From positions 130,949 to 194,948 of the forward strand of contig CALCNO010000032.1 of the NCBI GenBank assembly GCA_937897615.1: a stretch of DNA of 64,000 nt, in the 5' to 3' direction. The position numbers and the translations under genes are program-made. The notes beneath the pieces are model-generated. The model saw only the letters and a program-made list of their open reading frames with translations, was not told the origin of the DNA and did no database searches. Positions 16,407-23,814 of the stretch are shown in pieces (the first letter of the stretch is position 1; every line of letters starts with the position of its first letter). This DNA is from an uncultured Anaerolineaceae bacterium. Its GTDB lineage: Bacteria > Chloroflexota > Anaerolineae > Anaerolineales > Anaerolineaceae.

Positions 16407-17477
16407 ATGAAAACCGCCAGGGTCAGTATTCCAATCCGCAAGATCATCCTGTGGGCTGTGGTGATCCTCTCCGTGGGCTACATCGCCCTCAATCTTACCG
16501 AGTTGGAGAGCATCGCCGAAGCACTCTCGCAGGGGCATTGGCTGTTCCTGCTGCTGGCGCTGTGTTTAGCGCTGCTGGTGCTGGTGAACAATGCGTTCAC
16601 CTACTGGGCGCTGTACCGCCTGGTGGGCATCCGCGAACGGCGCAGGCAGTTCTTCCTGCTCAGCACCGCTTCCACCTTTGTGGGCATCATTGCCCCCAGC
16701 GGCGGCATGAGCAGCCTGACCCTCTTTATCGATTCGGCACGCCGGCGCAAACAGTCCACCGCCCGCGTGGTGGTGGTCGGGCTGCTGTACATCATCTACG
16801 AGTATGCCTCGCTGCTGCTGATGGTATTACTGGGAATGATCGTGCTCTTCAGGCGCGGCAACCTGCACGCCGGCGAGGTAGCGGCTGCGCTGATCATGCT
16901 GGCCTTTGCCCTGGCTATCGGCGGAATCCTGTATTTTGGCTACAAATCGCCGGAGCGTCTGGGGCGCATCCTCACCCGCCTGGGTAACTTCCTCAATAAA
17001 CTGCTGCGCCCCGTGCTTCACCGCCAGGTGGTTTCCAGCGAGGCGGCCGTGGCCTATGCCGGCGACATTGGCAAGGGGCTTTCGGCGCTGCAGCACAGCC
17101 GCACCAACCTCATCCGCCCGTTCCTCTTTGCCATGCTCAACAAGGCGCTGCTGTGCGGCGTACTGATGAGCATCTTCCTGGCGTTCGCCATCCCCTTTTC
17201 CGCGGGCACGGTCATTGGCGGGTTCAGCATTGGCCAGCTCTTTTACTACATCTCCCCCACCCCGGGCGGCGTTGGCGTGGTGGAGGGGCTCTTCCCGGTG
17301 ATCCTGCGCATCCTCAACGTACCGTATGCTAAGGCAGCGCTGGTGACGCTGGTCTACCGCCTGCTCACTCTGTGGCTCACCTTCGGCATTGGATTCTTTT
17401 GCTTCCGCGCCGTCCAGCAGCAATCGCAAACTGCGCTCGATGTGCCCACTGAAGAATTATCTATGCGCAATTCCTGA
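16407..17477 (+). CDS. UPF0104/YbhN-family membrane protein (copy 1)
   Basis: 356 residues from the ATG at 16407, with about eight helices. It aligns through its whole length with the gene at 18184: shared blocks include the N-N-A segment before the L-V-G loop, F-F-L-L-S-T-A-S-T-F-V, A-P-S-G-G and S-P-T-P-G-G-V-G-V-V-E. These are features of the lysylphosphatidylglycerol-synthase transmembrane (UPF0104) family, thought to handle lipids or act as flippase-like proteins. A TATAGT box ends ten bases before the ATG and no clear ribosome site is visible, so a very short leader is likely. The specific function is unknown. Confidence 0.8.
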   Translation: MKTARVSIPIRKIILWAVVILSVGYIALNLTELESIAEALSQGHWLFLLLALCLALLVLVNNAFTYWALYRLVGIRERRRQFFLLSTASTFVGIIAPSGGMSSLTLFIDSARRRKQSTARVVVVGLLYIIYEYASLLLMVLLGMIVLFRRGNLHAGEVAAALIMLAFALAIGGILYFGYKSPERLGRILTRLGNFLNKLLRPVLHRQVVSSEAAVAYAGDIGKGLSALQHSRTNLIRPFLFAMLNKALLCGVLMSIFLAFAIPFSAGTVIGGFSIGQLFYYISPTPGGVGVVEGLFPVILRILNVPYAKAALVTLVYRLLTLWLTFGIGFFCFRAVQQQSQTALDVPTEELSMRNS

Positions 17478-17490
17478 ACATACGTTCAGG
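17473..17490. terminator. Short hairpin between convergent genes
   Basis: CCTGAAC-ATAC-GTTCAGG is a perfect 7-bp stem spanning the stop codon of the UPF0104 gene and touching the end of the fluoride channel gene. There is no T run on either side, so termination would be weak. Confidence 0.35.
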
Positions 17491-17881
17491 CACCGATCAA
17501 GCGGTACAGCAGGCGCCCGATCTCCATCCCCAGCCACACTGCCAGCAACCCCAGGCCCAGCTGCAAGCCAATGTTGAGCAGGAAGCCAACCGTCGCGCCG
17601 CTCTTCAGCAGCGAGATCGATTCGTAGCCAAAAGTGGAAAATGTGGTGAAGGCCCCCAGAATGCCCACGATGAGAAAGCTGCGCGTCTCCGGGGTGAGCA
17701 GCACACGGTTCTCCGCCAGCACCGCTAAAAAGCCGATGAGCAAGCAGCCCAGCACGTTCACCAATAAGGTGCCCAGCGGAACCGCGTGCCTGGTTTTGAA
17801 TACCTGCAAGGAGAGAATGGCCAGATAGCGCAGCACAGCCCCCAGGAAGCCGCCGGCCCCAACGATGAGTATTTCCTTCAC
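17486..17881 (-). CDS. crcB: FluC/CrcB fluoride channel
   Basis: 131 residues from a GTG at 17881, chosen because GGAG lies eight bases upstream, the protein then starts K-E-I-L-I-V-G-A-G-G-F-L-G-A-V-L-R-Y as usual for the family, and the longer frame would run into the riboswitch. Four helices; signatures are G-T-L-L-V-N-V-L-G-C and G-I-L-G-A-F-T-T-F-S-T-F-G-Y-E, where the two phenylalanines and the central sodium-site region of dual-topology Fluc channels lie. It exports fluoride as an antiparallel dimer. Control is by the riboswitch just upstream. Confidence 0.95.
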   Translation of the reverse strand: MKEILIVGAGGFLGAVLRYLAILSLQVFKTRHAVPLGTLLVNVLGCLLIGFLAVLAENRVLLTPETRSFLIVGILGAFTTFSTFGYESISLLKSGATVGFLLNIGLQLGLGLLAVWLGMEIGRLLYRLIGA

Positions 17882-17902
17882 GATGATGCTCCTAACACAA
17901 GA

Positions 17903-17951
17903 TGCAGGAGTCATCAGCGCAAGGCGGTTAAGGGCGGACTCCATCGCCGCG
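17903..17951 (-). ncRNA. Fluoride riboswitch (crcB motif)
   Basis: Read on the minus strand, the leader contains GGCGATGGAGTCCGCC, then TTAACCGCC, then CTGATGACTCCTGC. These are the three conserved blocks of the fluoride aptamer in the right order and spacing, with GGAG and CTCC able to form the pseudoknot-linked pairing. It ends about 20 bases before the GTG of the fluoride channel gene. A TATAAT box lies just upstream at 17962-17957. Because GGAG of the ribosome site could pair with the aptamer's 3' CTCC, control of translation start is plausible. Confidence 0.93.
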
Positions 17952-17956
17952 CAGGT

Positions 17957-17962
17957 ATTATA
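17957..17962 (-). promoter_or_regulatory. -10 element of the fluoride channel transcript
   Basis: TATAAT on the minus strand (ATTATA on plus), six to seven bases before the first base of the aptamer, as expected for a transcript that begins at the riboswitch. No good -35 element is visible at the right distance. The rest of the 17963-18183 gap shows only a weak upstream ATG with GGAGAGG at 18073 that is in frame with the next gene. Confidence 0.55.
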
Positions 17963-18183
17963 CGCCCGAACCCGCACAGTGCAGCCCCTCCAGTTTCATG
18001 CTACAAGTCAACTCTGGCGCAAGAATTGCAACTTAATCCGGTTATTCATTTCTTGCTGGAGAGGTTTGTTTTATGGAATGGTTGAACATTGAACGCACAG
18101 CACTGCCCGGCTCTTTTGACTTGTTCAGTTTTTACTTTTTGGAACGCCAGAGCCGCCAGACGCGAAGCGTATATAATCATTCT

Positions 18184-19257
18184 ATGGAGATCGCTCCACA
18201 GCCCTCCCCTAAACTCTCGGTACGCAAGGCGCTGGTATGGATCGCCGTGCTCATGGCAGTGGCGTTCGTGGCCGTCAGCGTCTCTGAATTGCAGAACATC
18301 GGCAATGCGTTGCAGCGCGGCAACTGGCTCTTTTTGGTGCTGGCGTTTGGCCTTCAAATACTGGTGTTGTGCAACAATGCCGAAACCTACCGCTCGCTCT
18401 TCCGCCTGGTGGGTGTTGAAGAGTCCTGGCGGCATCTGTTCTTCCTCAGCACCGCGTTCACTTTTGTCAACCTGGTGGCGCCCAGCGGCGGCATCGGCGG
18501 CGTGGCAGTCTTCATGGACTCGGCCAAGCAGCGCGGGCAATCCCCCGCCAAGGCGATGGTGGTGGGCATCCTCTACGCCATCTACGAGTACGTCACCCTG
18601 CTAATGGTGGTCTTTCTGGGCTTTGTCACCCTCATCCGGCGCAACCAGATCCGCGGCGGCATGAGCGGCGGCGAGATCACCGCGGCCATCCTGCTACTGC
18701 TTTCCACCGTGGGCTTCGGCCTGCTGCTGTACATCGGCTACCACTCTTCTGAACGGCTGGGCAATGTGCTGGCGCGCTTTGCCGGCTGGCTCAACCGCGT
18801 GCTCTTCCGCTTTACCAAAAAGGAAGTGTGGAACCCCGAGAACGCGCGCACCCTGGCGATGGAGATCGGCGAGGGCGTGTCTACGCTGGAACAAAGCAAG
18901 GGCCGCCTGCTGCGCCCGCTGCTCTTTGCCATTGCCAACAAGGTCATCCTCATTCTGCTGCTCACCTCGATCTTCATTGCCCTGCACGTGGATTTCTCGC
19001 TGGGCACGGTGGTGGCCGGCTACGGTTTCTGCCAGTTGTTCTTCTACGTCTCCCCCACCCCGGCCGGCGTGGGCATTGTCGAGTCGCTCTTCCCGGTGAT
19101 CCTCAACCTGCTGCGCGTGCCGCTGGCCGATGGCCTGCTCATCACCCTCATCTACCGCGGGCTTACCATCTGGCTGTCCTTCGGTGTCGGCTTCTGGTCC
19201 TTCCGCAGGCTGCAGCAGGTACTCGGCAAAAAAACCGGCGCTGGCAGCGCCGGTTAG
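18184..19257 (+). CDS. UPF0104/YbhN-family membrane protein (copy 2)
   Basis: 357 residues from the ATG at 18184, the start that aligns with copy 1. A TATAAT box at 18172-18177 ends six bases before it, so the mRNA may begin at the ATG itself. An in-frame ATG at 18073 with GGAGAGG upstream would add 37 hydrophilic residues and cannot be excluded. Shared blocks with copy 1 are F-L-S-T-A-F-T-F-V, A-P-S-G-G-I-G-G, Y-V-S-P-T-P-A-G-V-G-I-V-E. The two copies flank the fluoride channel. The family is implicated in lipid handling; the substrate is unknown. Confidence 0.8.
   Translation: MEIAPQPSPKLSVRKALVWIAVLMAVAFVAVSVSELQNIGNALQRGNWLFLVLAFGLQILVLCNNAETYRSLFRLVGVEESWRHLFFLSTAFTFVNLVAPSGGIGGVAVFMDSAKQRGQSPAKAMVVGILYAIYEYVTLLMVVFLGFVTLIRRNQIRGGMSGGEITAAILLLLSTVGFGLLLYIGYHSSERLGNVLARFAGWLNRVLFRFTKKEVWNPENARTLAMEIGEGVSTLEQSKGRLLRPLLFAIANKVILILLLTSIFIALHVDFSLGTVVAGYGFCQLFFYVSPTPAGVGIVESLFPVILNLLRVPLADGLLITLIYRGLTIWLSFGVGFWSFRRLQQVLGKKTGAGSAG
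19225..19255 (-). terminator. Terminator embedded in the end of the UPF0104 gene
   Basis: AACCGGCGCT (19233-19242) pairs with AGCGCCGGTT (19246-19255). The minus-strand transcript then has a run of seven T (plus-strand A run 19227-19234 partly in the stem). It would stop transcripts from the minus-strand gene ending at 19312, although it encodes the C-terminus of the convergent protein. Confidence 0.6.
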
Positions 19258-19292
19258 TATTCCCATTAGTTCATTTCTTTCCAGTTATATCA

Positions 19293-19321
19293 CGCGGGTA
19301 AAACCCGCGCGTTATTCTTTT
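19293..19321 (+). terminator. Terminator of UPF0104 copy 2
   Basis: CGCGGGT (19293-19299), AAA, ACCCGCG (19303-19309), then a T-rich stretch through 19321. It lies 36 bases past the stop, on the plus strand. Confidence 0.6.
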
Positions 19322-20187
19322 TCCATCGAGAACTCCGGCAGGTACCATTCCTCTTCTTCGAGGATGCCGGATTTCACCTGGTCGAGCGGGGTCAGCGGAT
19401 CATCCATGCGCACCTGCAGGCTGATGCCCGCCGTACGCACACCGTTGGAGGTCATCACCCGGCGCACGCGGTAGCGCAAAAAGTAGCGTTGCACCAGTTC
19501 GTTGTTGAGCACATCCTTGACAGTGCGCACCGACACGGCGGCCTTTTCGGCCAGCTCACCCATCTCGGTTTCCACCACGTTGCGCAGCTCACCGGTCATG
19601 GGGTTCCAGTAGCACAACGAGCGCGCCGCCAGCACCACGGCAAACGCCGAGTGCCCCAGCTCCGGCAGCCAATTATTGAAGAGGTAACTGGTGAGGAACA
19701 GACCGCGTTCCGGCTGGATCAGCCCGGCTCGTTCGCTGCCGTAGGCGCGCTGCAGCATCACCTTGCGCGTGCGCGTTTCGCCATCGGCTTCCGGGGGCGT
19801 GGCGCCAGGCGCATCCGCTTTTTCCTCGGCGGGTTTCGGCGCTGCCGGTGCTGTCTGCGCCGGGGATTCCTTTGCCAGCGGCAGCGGGCCTTTGTAAAAA
19901 CCGTTGCTCACCACCACTTTGAAGGAAACATCGCGGCCGTACAGCCCGCCCAGCAGGCGCGTGATGCGCGCCCCCAGGCGCTCTTCCACCCAGGCGCGTC
20001 CGTAGGTATTGTAGGCACCCACCGTAAAGCAATCGCCGTCAAAATCAAGCGGGCGCAGCGGCTGCACCCAGGTATCGTACTGGGCACGCGGCATCTCGGC
20101 TTGCAATTCGCCAATGACCATCTGCCAGGCTTCTTTGAAGTCCGGCTGCTCGGTACCCAGTGATTGATTTTGCGCCGCTCGATCCAT
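19312..20187 (-). CDS. DnaA N-terminal-domain protein without AAA+ motor
   Basis: 291 residues from the ATG at 20187. Residues about 16-95 (W-Q-M-V-I-G-E-L-Q-A-E-M-P-R-A-Q-Y-D-T-W onward to V-S-F-K-V-V-V) match DnaA domain I, including the Y-x-x-W surface used for helicase and partner binding. There is no Walker A and no DnaA signature helix. After an Ala/Pro-rich linker (100-135) comes a second domain, with S-V-R-T-V-K-D-V-L-N-N-E-L suggesting a helix-turn-helix. It may recruit replication proteins to a bound site. It has its own promoter and lies downstream of an ATPase gene in a partition-type neighbourhood. Confidence 0.7.
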   Translation of the reverse strand: MDRAAQNQSLGTEQPDFKEAWQMVIGELQAEMPRAQYDTWVQPLRPLDFDGDCFTVGAYNTYGRAWVEERLGARITRLLGGLYGRDVSFKVVVSNGFYKGPLPLAKESPAQTAPAAPKPAEEKADAPGATPPEADGETRTRKVMLQRAYGSERAGLIQPERGLFLTSYLFNNWLPELGHSAFAVVLAARSLCYWNPMTGELRNVVETEMGELAEKAAVSVRTVKDVLNNELVQRYFLRYRVRRVMTSNGVRTAGISLQVRMDDPLTPLDQVKSGILEEEEWYLPEFSMEKE

Positions 20188-20255
20188 CTTCAGGCTTTTC
20201 CCTCTTGAACAGAACACTCCGACCCGGCGGAAACCATGTTTCCCCTCTCGCAAAC

Positions 20256-20285
20256 ATTATAGAACATAATTTCTGCCATTGTCAA
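20256..20285 (-). promoter_or_regulatory. Promoter of the DnaA-domain gene
   Basis: On the minus strand TTGACA (20285-20280), 18 bases, TATAAT (20261-20256). Both boxes are perfect consensus. The transcript would have a leader of about 60 bases. Confidence 0.75.
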
Positions 20286-20325
20286 TAAGCCCTGCAAAAG
20301 TTCACGTATGTAATTTTTTCTTCCC

Positions 20326-20370
20326 AATTATTTCTACCTGAAATGGGGTTGGTTATTGGTAGAAATAATT
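20326..20370. repeat. 13-bp perfect inverted repeat in the DnaA-domain/RHH intergenic region
   Basis: AATTATTTCTACC (20326-20338) and its exact complement GGTAGAAATAATT (20358-20370) are separated by 19 bases. There is no T run beyond either arm, so it is unlikely to be a terminator. It lies about 40 bases upstream of the DnaA-domain promoter and touches the stop codon of the small upstream gene. It could bind one of the local DNA-binding proteins as operator or origin site. Confidence 0.6.
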
Positions 20371-20699
20371 CACTCCTTGCCGATCAATTCTTCCACCAGG
20401 TCCAGCAGGCTCTGGCGGGCTTTGGCTTCATCCAGTTGAGACAGGCGGCTGGAACAGATGCGCGTGAGGATGCCCACCGTCTCGCCAGCCGAAACCTTGC
20501 GCCCCGCCAGTTTGGAAAGGCGTTCGCGCCAGCGCTCGATCTCACTGATCTCACCCTGCGAAAGGGTAAGCCCCACCTTGCGCCGCGGGATCATGCCCGG
20601 CGGGCGGCCGGGAGCGCGCGTTTCAGTTTCGGCAGGAACGCTGCGCGCCTCGTATAACTGCACCCAGGCATTCCGGTTGGGGTTCGGTACGGCAGCCAT
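20370..20699 (-). CDS. Small basic, probable ribbon-helix-helix-like protein
   Basis: 109 residues. Not recognised as a named family. The middle is strongly basic (A-P-G-R-P-P-G-M-I-P-R-R-K) and leads into V-G-L-T-L-S-Q-G-E-I-S-E-I-E-R-W-R-E-R-L, a strand then helix, and a second helix V-S-A-G-E-T-V-G-I-L-T-R-I. That is the secondary-structure order of RHH DNA-binding proteins, preceded by an arginine-rich arm. It begins three bases after the stop of the ATPase gene, so the two are translated together. A DNA-binding partner of the ATPase is the simplest guess. Confidence 0.5.
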   Translation of the reverse strand: MAAVPNPNRNAWVQLYEARSVPAETETRAPGRPPGMIPRRKVGLTLSQGEISEIERWRERLSKLAGRKVSAGETVGILTRICSSRLSQLDEAKARQSLLDLVEELIGKE

Positions 20700-20702
20700 G
20701 AG

Positions 20703-21521
20703 CTATTTCACCTTTCGGACAATTTCAACGTTGATGGTGGACTCATCGCTCAGCAGCAGGGTATCCAGCGCTACGGCACAAATGCGGATGATCTCGCGCG
20801 GAACGCCCTGTGATTTTTCATAGAGCACCTCAAAGGCGTCGTCATCTATGAGCGGCTCCTGTCTTCCGGCTACACGCAAGCGGAAGACCACCATCTGCAG
20901 CGCACTGGAAAGCGTGAGCGGCGGCAGCGCCAGGCGCACAAACACGCGCGCGTTGACCGATTTGTTCTGCTCAAACACCGAAGACATCTCCGATTGGCCA
21001 AAGGCCAGCACCTGCACCACTTTGGAATCGTAGTCAAAGTTGTATAATCGGTGCAAGACTTCCAGCGCGGAGGTATCCATCATTTGCGCGTCATCCAGCA
21101 GCACCACCACGTTGTGGCCGGCGGTGTAAGCATCCGCCATGAAACGCTCCAGGCTTTCCATCTGGCGCTGCAGAGAACGCTGCGCGGGAATCTTCAGCGC
21201 ATCCGAGATCTGGCGCGCGGCATCCATCGGCGATTTGAAGGCGGCGGTATGCAGATAGGCAATGTCAATCGAGTCTTCGGAGGCGTATACGTCATAGAGG
21301 CGCCGCGCCAGCGAACTCTTGCCCATGCCCATGTCGCCGCTGATCAGCGCCAGACCGCGCCGCCGCGAAATGACCGCCTGCGCCTGCCGGTACACCGCCA
21401 GGTGTTCAGGCCCCAGGTAGAGGTAACGCGGGTCGGCTGCCAGCTTGAATGGATCCTCCTTGAGGCCCAAACGATCCAGCCGCACCAGGCGCCAGTCAGT
21501 ATCATTCAGAAGATCGCCCAT
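20703..21521 (-). CDS. AAA+ ATPase of the ExeA/TniB-like type
   Basis: 272 residues. The N-terminus L-G-L-K-E-D-P-F and P-R-Y-L-Y-L-G-P-E-H is the usual opening of ExeA/MSHA-biogenesis and TniB-like ATPases. Walker A is G62-D-M-G-M-G-K-S69 and Walker B V-V-V-L-L-D-D-A-Q near 138-145; a C-terminal S-Q-G-V-P-R-E-I-I-R sensor segment follows. Such proteins act as loaders or target selectors in DNA transactions and secretion. No transposase or secretion gene is near; partners are the RHH-like and DnaA-domain genes downstream and divergent parA-parB. A DNA-remodelling role in replication or segregation is inferred. Confidence 0.7.
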   Translation of the reverse strand: MGDLLNDTDWRLVRLDRLGLKEDPFKLAADPRYLYLGPEHLAVYRQAQAVISRRRGLALISGDMGMGKSSLARRLYDVYASEDSIDIAYLHTAAFKSPMDAARQISDALKIPAQRSLQRQMESLERFMADAYTAGHNVVVLLDDAQMMDTSALEVLHRLYNFDYDSKVVQVLAFGQSEMSSVFEQNKSVNARVFVRLALPPLTLSSALQMVVFRLRVAGRQEPLIDDDAFEVLYEKSQGVPREIIRICAVALDTLLLSDESTINVEIVRKVK

Positions 21522-21543
21522 GGTTCTACTCCTTCATGGGTAA

Positions 21544-21572
21544 ATTATCGCACGAAATCGGAACAAAATCAA
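21544..21572 (-). promoter_or_regulatory. Promoter of the ATPase gene
   Basis: Minus strand TTGATT (21572-21567), 17 bases, GATAAT (21549-21544), within an AT-rich 207-base divergent region. About 15 bases separate the -10 from the expected leader and the ATG at 21521. Confidence 0.6.
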
Positions 21573-21621
21573 TAGAATTACGCTAATTTTACCTTTTTGA
21601 CCAAGTATTTGTTTTAACTTA

Positions 21622-21650
21622 TTGAAGTTCTCTTTGTTTTATGCTAAGAT
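21622..21650 (+). promoter_or_regulatory. Promoter of the parA-parB operon
   Basis: TTGAAG (21622-21627), 17 bases, TAAGAT (21645-21650), in the same AT-rich divergent region, about 78 bases before the parA ATG. Confidence 0.5.
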
Positions 21651-21728
21651 AGTCTGGAATAAGTATAATCGTTTGTAAACAGGCGTTTTTCGCAAGAATT
21701 CACCCGGCTCTGGAGGGGCCAGCCCAAA

Positions 21729-22580
21729 ATGGCGGTAACTATTACGATCGCAAACGAAAAAGGCGGGGTGGGCAAGACCACCACTGCCGTCAACCTGGCC
21801 GCCGGGCTGGCACTGCGCCTTTCGGCGCTGGAAGGCCCGGCCGGGCGCGTACTGCTGGTGGATATGGACCCCCAGGGCCACGCGCTGATGGCCGCCGCCT
21901 TTAAGCATAGCCAGCAGTACACCGCGCCGGTGACCCTGGCCGACCTGCTCACCGAGACCCCGCCGCCCTCCACCCAGCGCCTCATCCTCAAGAGCGACCA
22001 CCACCCCAACCTATTCTTTGTGCCCTCCGACCGCGCGCGCATGATCCACGCCGCCCGCGAACTGCCCTCGCTGATGGCCAACGAGACCCGCCTGCAGCGC
22101 GCCCTGCAGCAGGTAGCCAATGACTTTGCCTACATCATCGTAGACACCCCGCCCAACACCGGCGACCTGCTGATCAACTCATTGGTGGCCGCCGATTATG
22201 TGCTCATCCCGGTGGAGACCAGCTACCTGGGCGTCTCCGGCCTCATCGAACTGCAGCGCACCATCGAACAGGTGCAGGCGCACTTTAGCCCCAATCTGCA
22301 GGTGCTGGGCTACCTGCCCACCATGTGCGAGGAGCAGCGCGCCGAAGCCCAGGAGATCATCGCCGAGCTGCAGCGCCGCCACAAGGGCAAGAGCCTGGCG
22401 CCCATCCACAAGGCCTCCGACCTGGCCTACGCCCACTCCAGCCACATGGACATCTTCACCTACCGCCCGCCGCGCAGCCGCTCCAGCGATTCCATCGTTT
22501 CCAGCTCACGCGCCACACACGAATACGCCGCACTGGTGGAGCTTGTGCTGGAAAAGACGCGCGCCAAATCCGCCAGGTAA
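21729..22580 (+). CDS. parA: ParA-family partition ATPase (copy 1)
   Basis: 283 residues. The deviant Walker A K11-G-G-V-G-K-T-T-T and the D-M-D-P-Q-G switch define a ParA/Soj ATPase that binds DNA as an ATP dimer and moves ParB-bound DNA. I-I-V-D-T-P-P-N is the Walker B-like motif. There is no N-terminal helix-turn-helix, so it is of the short ParA class. It precedes an unusual parB by 18 bases. C-terminal sequence has an Arg/Ser-rich segment (P-P-R-S-R-S-S-D-S) that could contact DNA. Confidence 0.92.
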   Translation: MAVTITIANEKGGVGKTTTAVNLAAGLALRLSALEGPAGRVLLVDMDPQGHALMAAAFKHSQQYTAPVTLADLLTETPPPSTQRLILKSDHHPNLFFVPSDRARMIHAARELPSLMANETRLQRALQQVANDFAYIIVDTPPNTGDLLINSLVAADYVLIPVETSYLGVSGLIELQRTIEQVQAHFSPNLQVLGYLPTMCEEQRAEAQEIIAELQRRHKGKSLAPIHKASDLAYAHSSHMDIFTYRPPRSRSSDSIVSSSRATHEYAALVELVLEKTRAKSAR

Positions 22581-22598
22581 TTTTTCAAGGAAAACCCT

Positions 22599-23738
22599 AT
22601 GTCCCCCAAAAAAAGGTTCAGCGCGTTTGACGATCTCGGCAGTCCGGGCGCCGCAGCGGACAAGATCAAACCTTCGCTTTTGAACGGCGAAGCCGAGAAG
22701 GCCCCGGCAGTGGAACGCATTGAGCGCCTGGCCCCCAGCCAGATGCTGCCAGACCGCTTCCAGCCGCGCCGCCTGCTGCCCGCCTCTTTGCGCGAGGAGT
22801 TCTACAGCGGCCGCCGCGATTGTTACCAGACCGCGCTGGAATGGCTGGCGATGGCGCGCGCCGACCCCGGCACTGCCGCCGAGGTGGAAAAACTCATCGC
22901 TATGGGCTCCTCCTTCGGCGAGCACGGGCAGATCAAATCCATCACCGGCAAGTGGGTCTCCACACCTCATGGCAGCTACGTTTTCCAGATCGAGACCGGC
23001 GAGCGCCGCTTTTGGGCAGCCTGCCTGCAGCACGTCAGCAGCGACGCCAAAGATGAACCGCTGCTGCGCGTTGAGGTGGTGGAGCGCCCCACCCGCCAGC
23101 GCCAGGTGCTGGAGAACCGCCACGCCGAGCCGCCCTCGGCAGTGGAGCAGGCCTGCGAAGTTGCCTCGCTGATCCTGGCCGAGTTGAACATCGAACCCGA
23201 CCCGCACAACAGCGACGATTACGATTTTTTCCGCCAGGCGCGCACCCAGCGTATGCCGGCCGGCCTGTGGGAGCGCGTGATTCCCATCATGCAGCTCACC
23301 CGCCCGCGCATGGTGCAGCTGCTCAACATCTTACAGTTCACCACCCCGCTGCTGGAGATGGCCGACCGCTACCGCCTTTCGGAGCGCGTGCTGCGCGAGA
23401 TCCTGTCCACCCCGCGCGAGCAGTGGGAGCGCATGATCAAGTTGAGCATCCAGAACCAGCTCACCTCCGATGAAGTGGCCGAGTACATCCCACCCGCGCC
23501 CACCGTGGAAAGCGCACCGCGCCACACCCCCGCGCCCATCCTGCCGGAGCCGGGGCGCCAGGCCGCCAAAAGCCTGCGCCGCTTTGTGCTCACCATCAGC
23601 GAGCTGGACCGCGTGGGCCGCGACCAGGCGCTGGACGAGATCGCCGATACCCTGGTGGTCAAAGGCAGCGGCAAGGCCTCGCTGGAATTGTTCGAGGAGC
23701 TATCCAGGCTGATCCGTGTGCGCATTGGCCGCAAATAA
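22599..23738 (+). CDS. Divergent ParB-like centromere-binding protein
   Basis: 379 residues starting 18 bases after parA. The ParB N-domain is recognisable in D-R-F-Q-P-R-R (about 50) and T-G-E-R-R-F-W-A-A (about 135), but some 60 extra residues separate these blocks where ordinary ParB has about 40, and the arginine patch reads G-E-R-R-F-W-A rather than G-E-R-R-x-R-A. A helix-turn-helix region follows (M-V-Q-L-L-N-I-L-Q-F then L-S-E-R-V-L-R-E-I-L). If CTP-dependent clamping applies, the altered motif is notable. Its binding site is probably not the standard parS, which I do not see; a 14-bp palindrome nearby is a candidate. Confidence 0.75.
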   Translation: MSPKKRFSAFDDLGSPGAAADKIKPSLLNGEAEKAPAVERIERLAPSQMLPDRFQPRRLLPASLREEFYSGRRDCYQTALEWLAMARADPGTAAEVEKLIAMGSSFGEHGQIKSITGKWVSTPHGSYVFQIETGERRFWAACLQHVSSDAKDEPLLRVEVVERPTRQRQVLENRHAEPPSAVEQACEVASLILAELNIEPDPHNSDDYDFFRQARTQRMPAGLWERVIPIMQLTRPRMVQLLNILQFTTPLLEMADRYRLSERVLREILSTPREQWERMIKLSIQNQLTSDEVAEYIPPAPTVESAPRHTPAPILPEPGRQAAKSLRRFVLTISELDRVGRDQALDEIADTLVVKGSGKASLELFEELSRLIRVRIGRK

Positions 23739-23764
23739 ACTATTCCCGTTCATTGCATAAATCA

Positions 23765-23792
23765 AAAAAGCGTAACCGTGGTTACGCTTTTT
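23765..23792. terminator. Bidirectional terminator containing the GTAACC palindrome
   Basis: AAAAAGCGTAACC (23765-23777) pairs perfectly with GGTTACGCTTTTT (23780-23792). It has T runs on both strands and lies between convergent parB and the AraC-type gene. Its core GTAACCGTGGTTAC recurs as an exact reverse complement at 24816-24829. Confidence 0.85.
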
Positions 23793-23814
23793 CTTTGGGA
23801 TGGCACCGAGCCAA

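Noticed and set aside
17474..17489. Third TetR operator TGAAC-N4-GTTCA
   Set aside because: It spans the stop codon between two convergent genes, far from a promoter, and fits a short hairpin.
18073..18183. Earlier start of UPF0104 copy 2
   Set aside because: GGAGAGG precedes ATG at 18073, but the added residues do not align with copy 1 and a TATAAT box lies between; kept as an alternative only.
21522..21728. Chromosomal origin of replication
   Set aside because: The region is AT-rich and divergent, but no cluster of TTATCCACA-like boxes and no full dnaA or dnaN gene are present; I treat it as promoters only.
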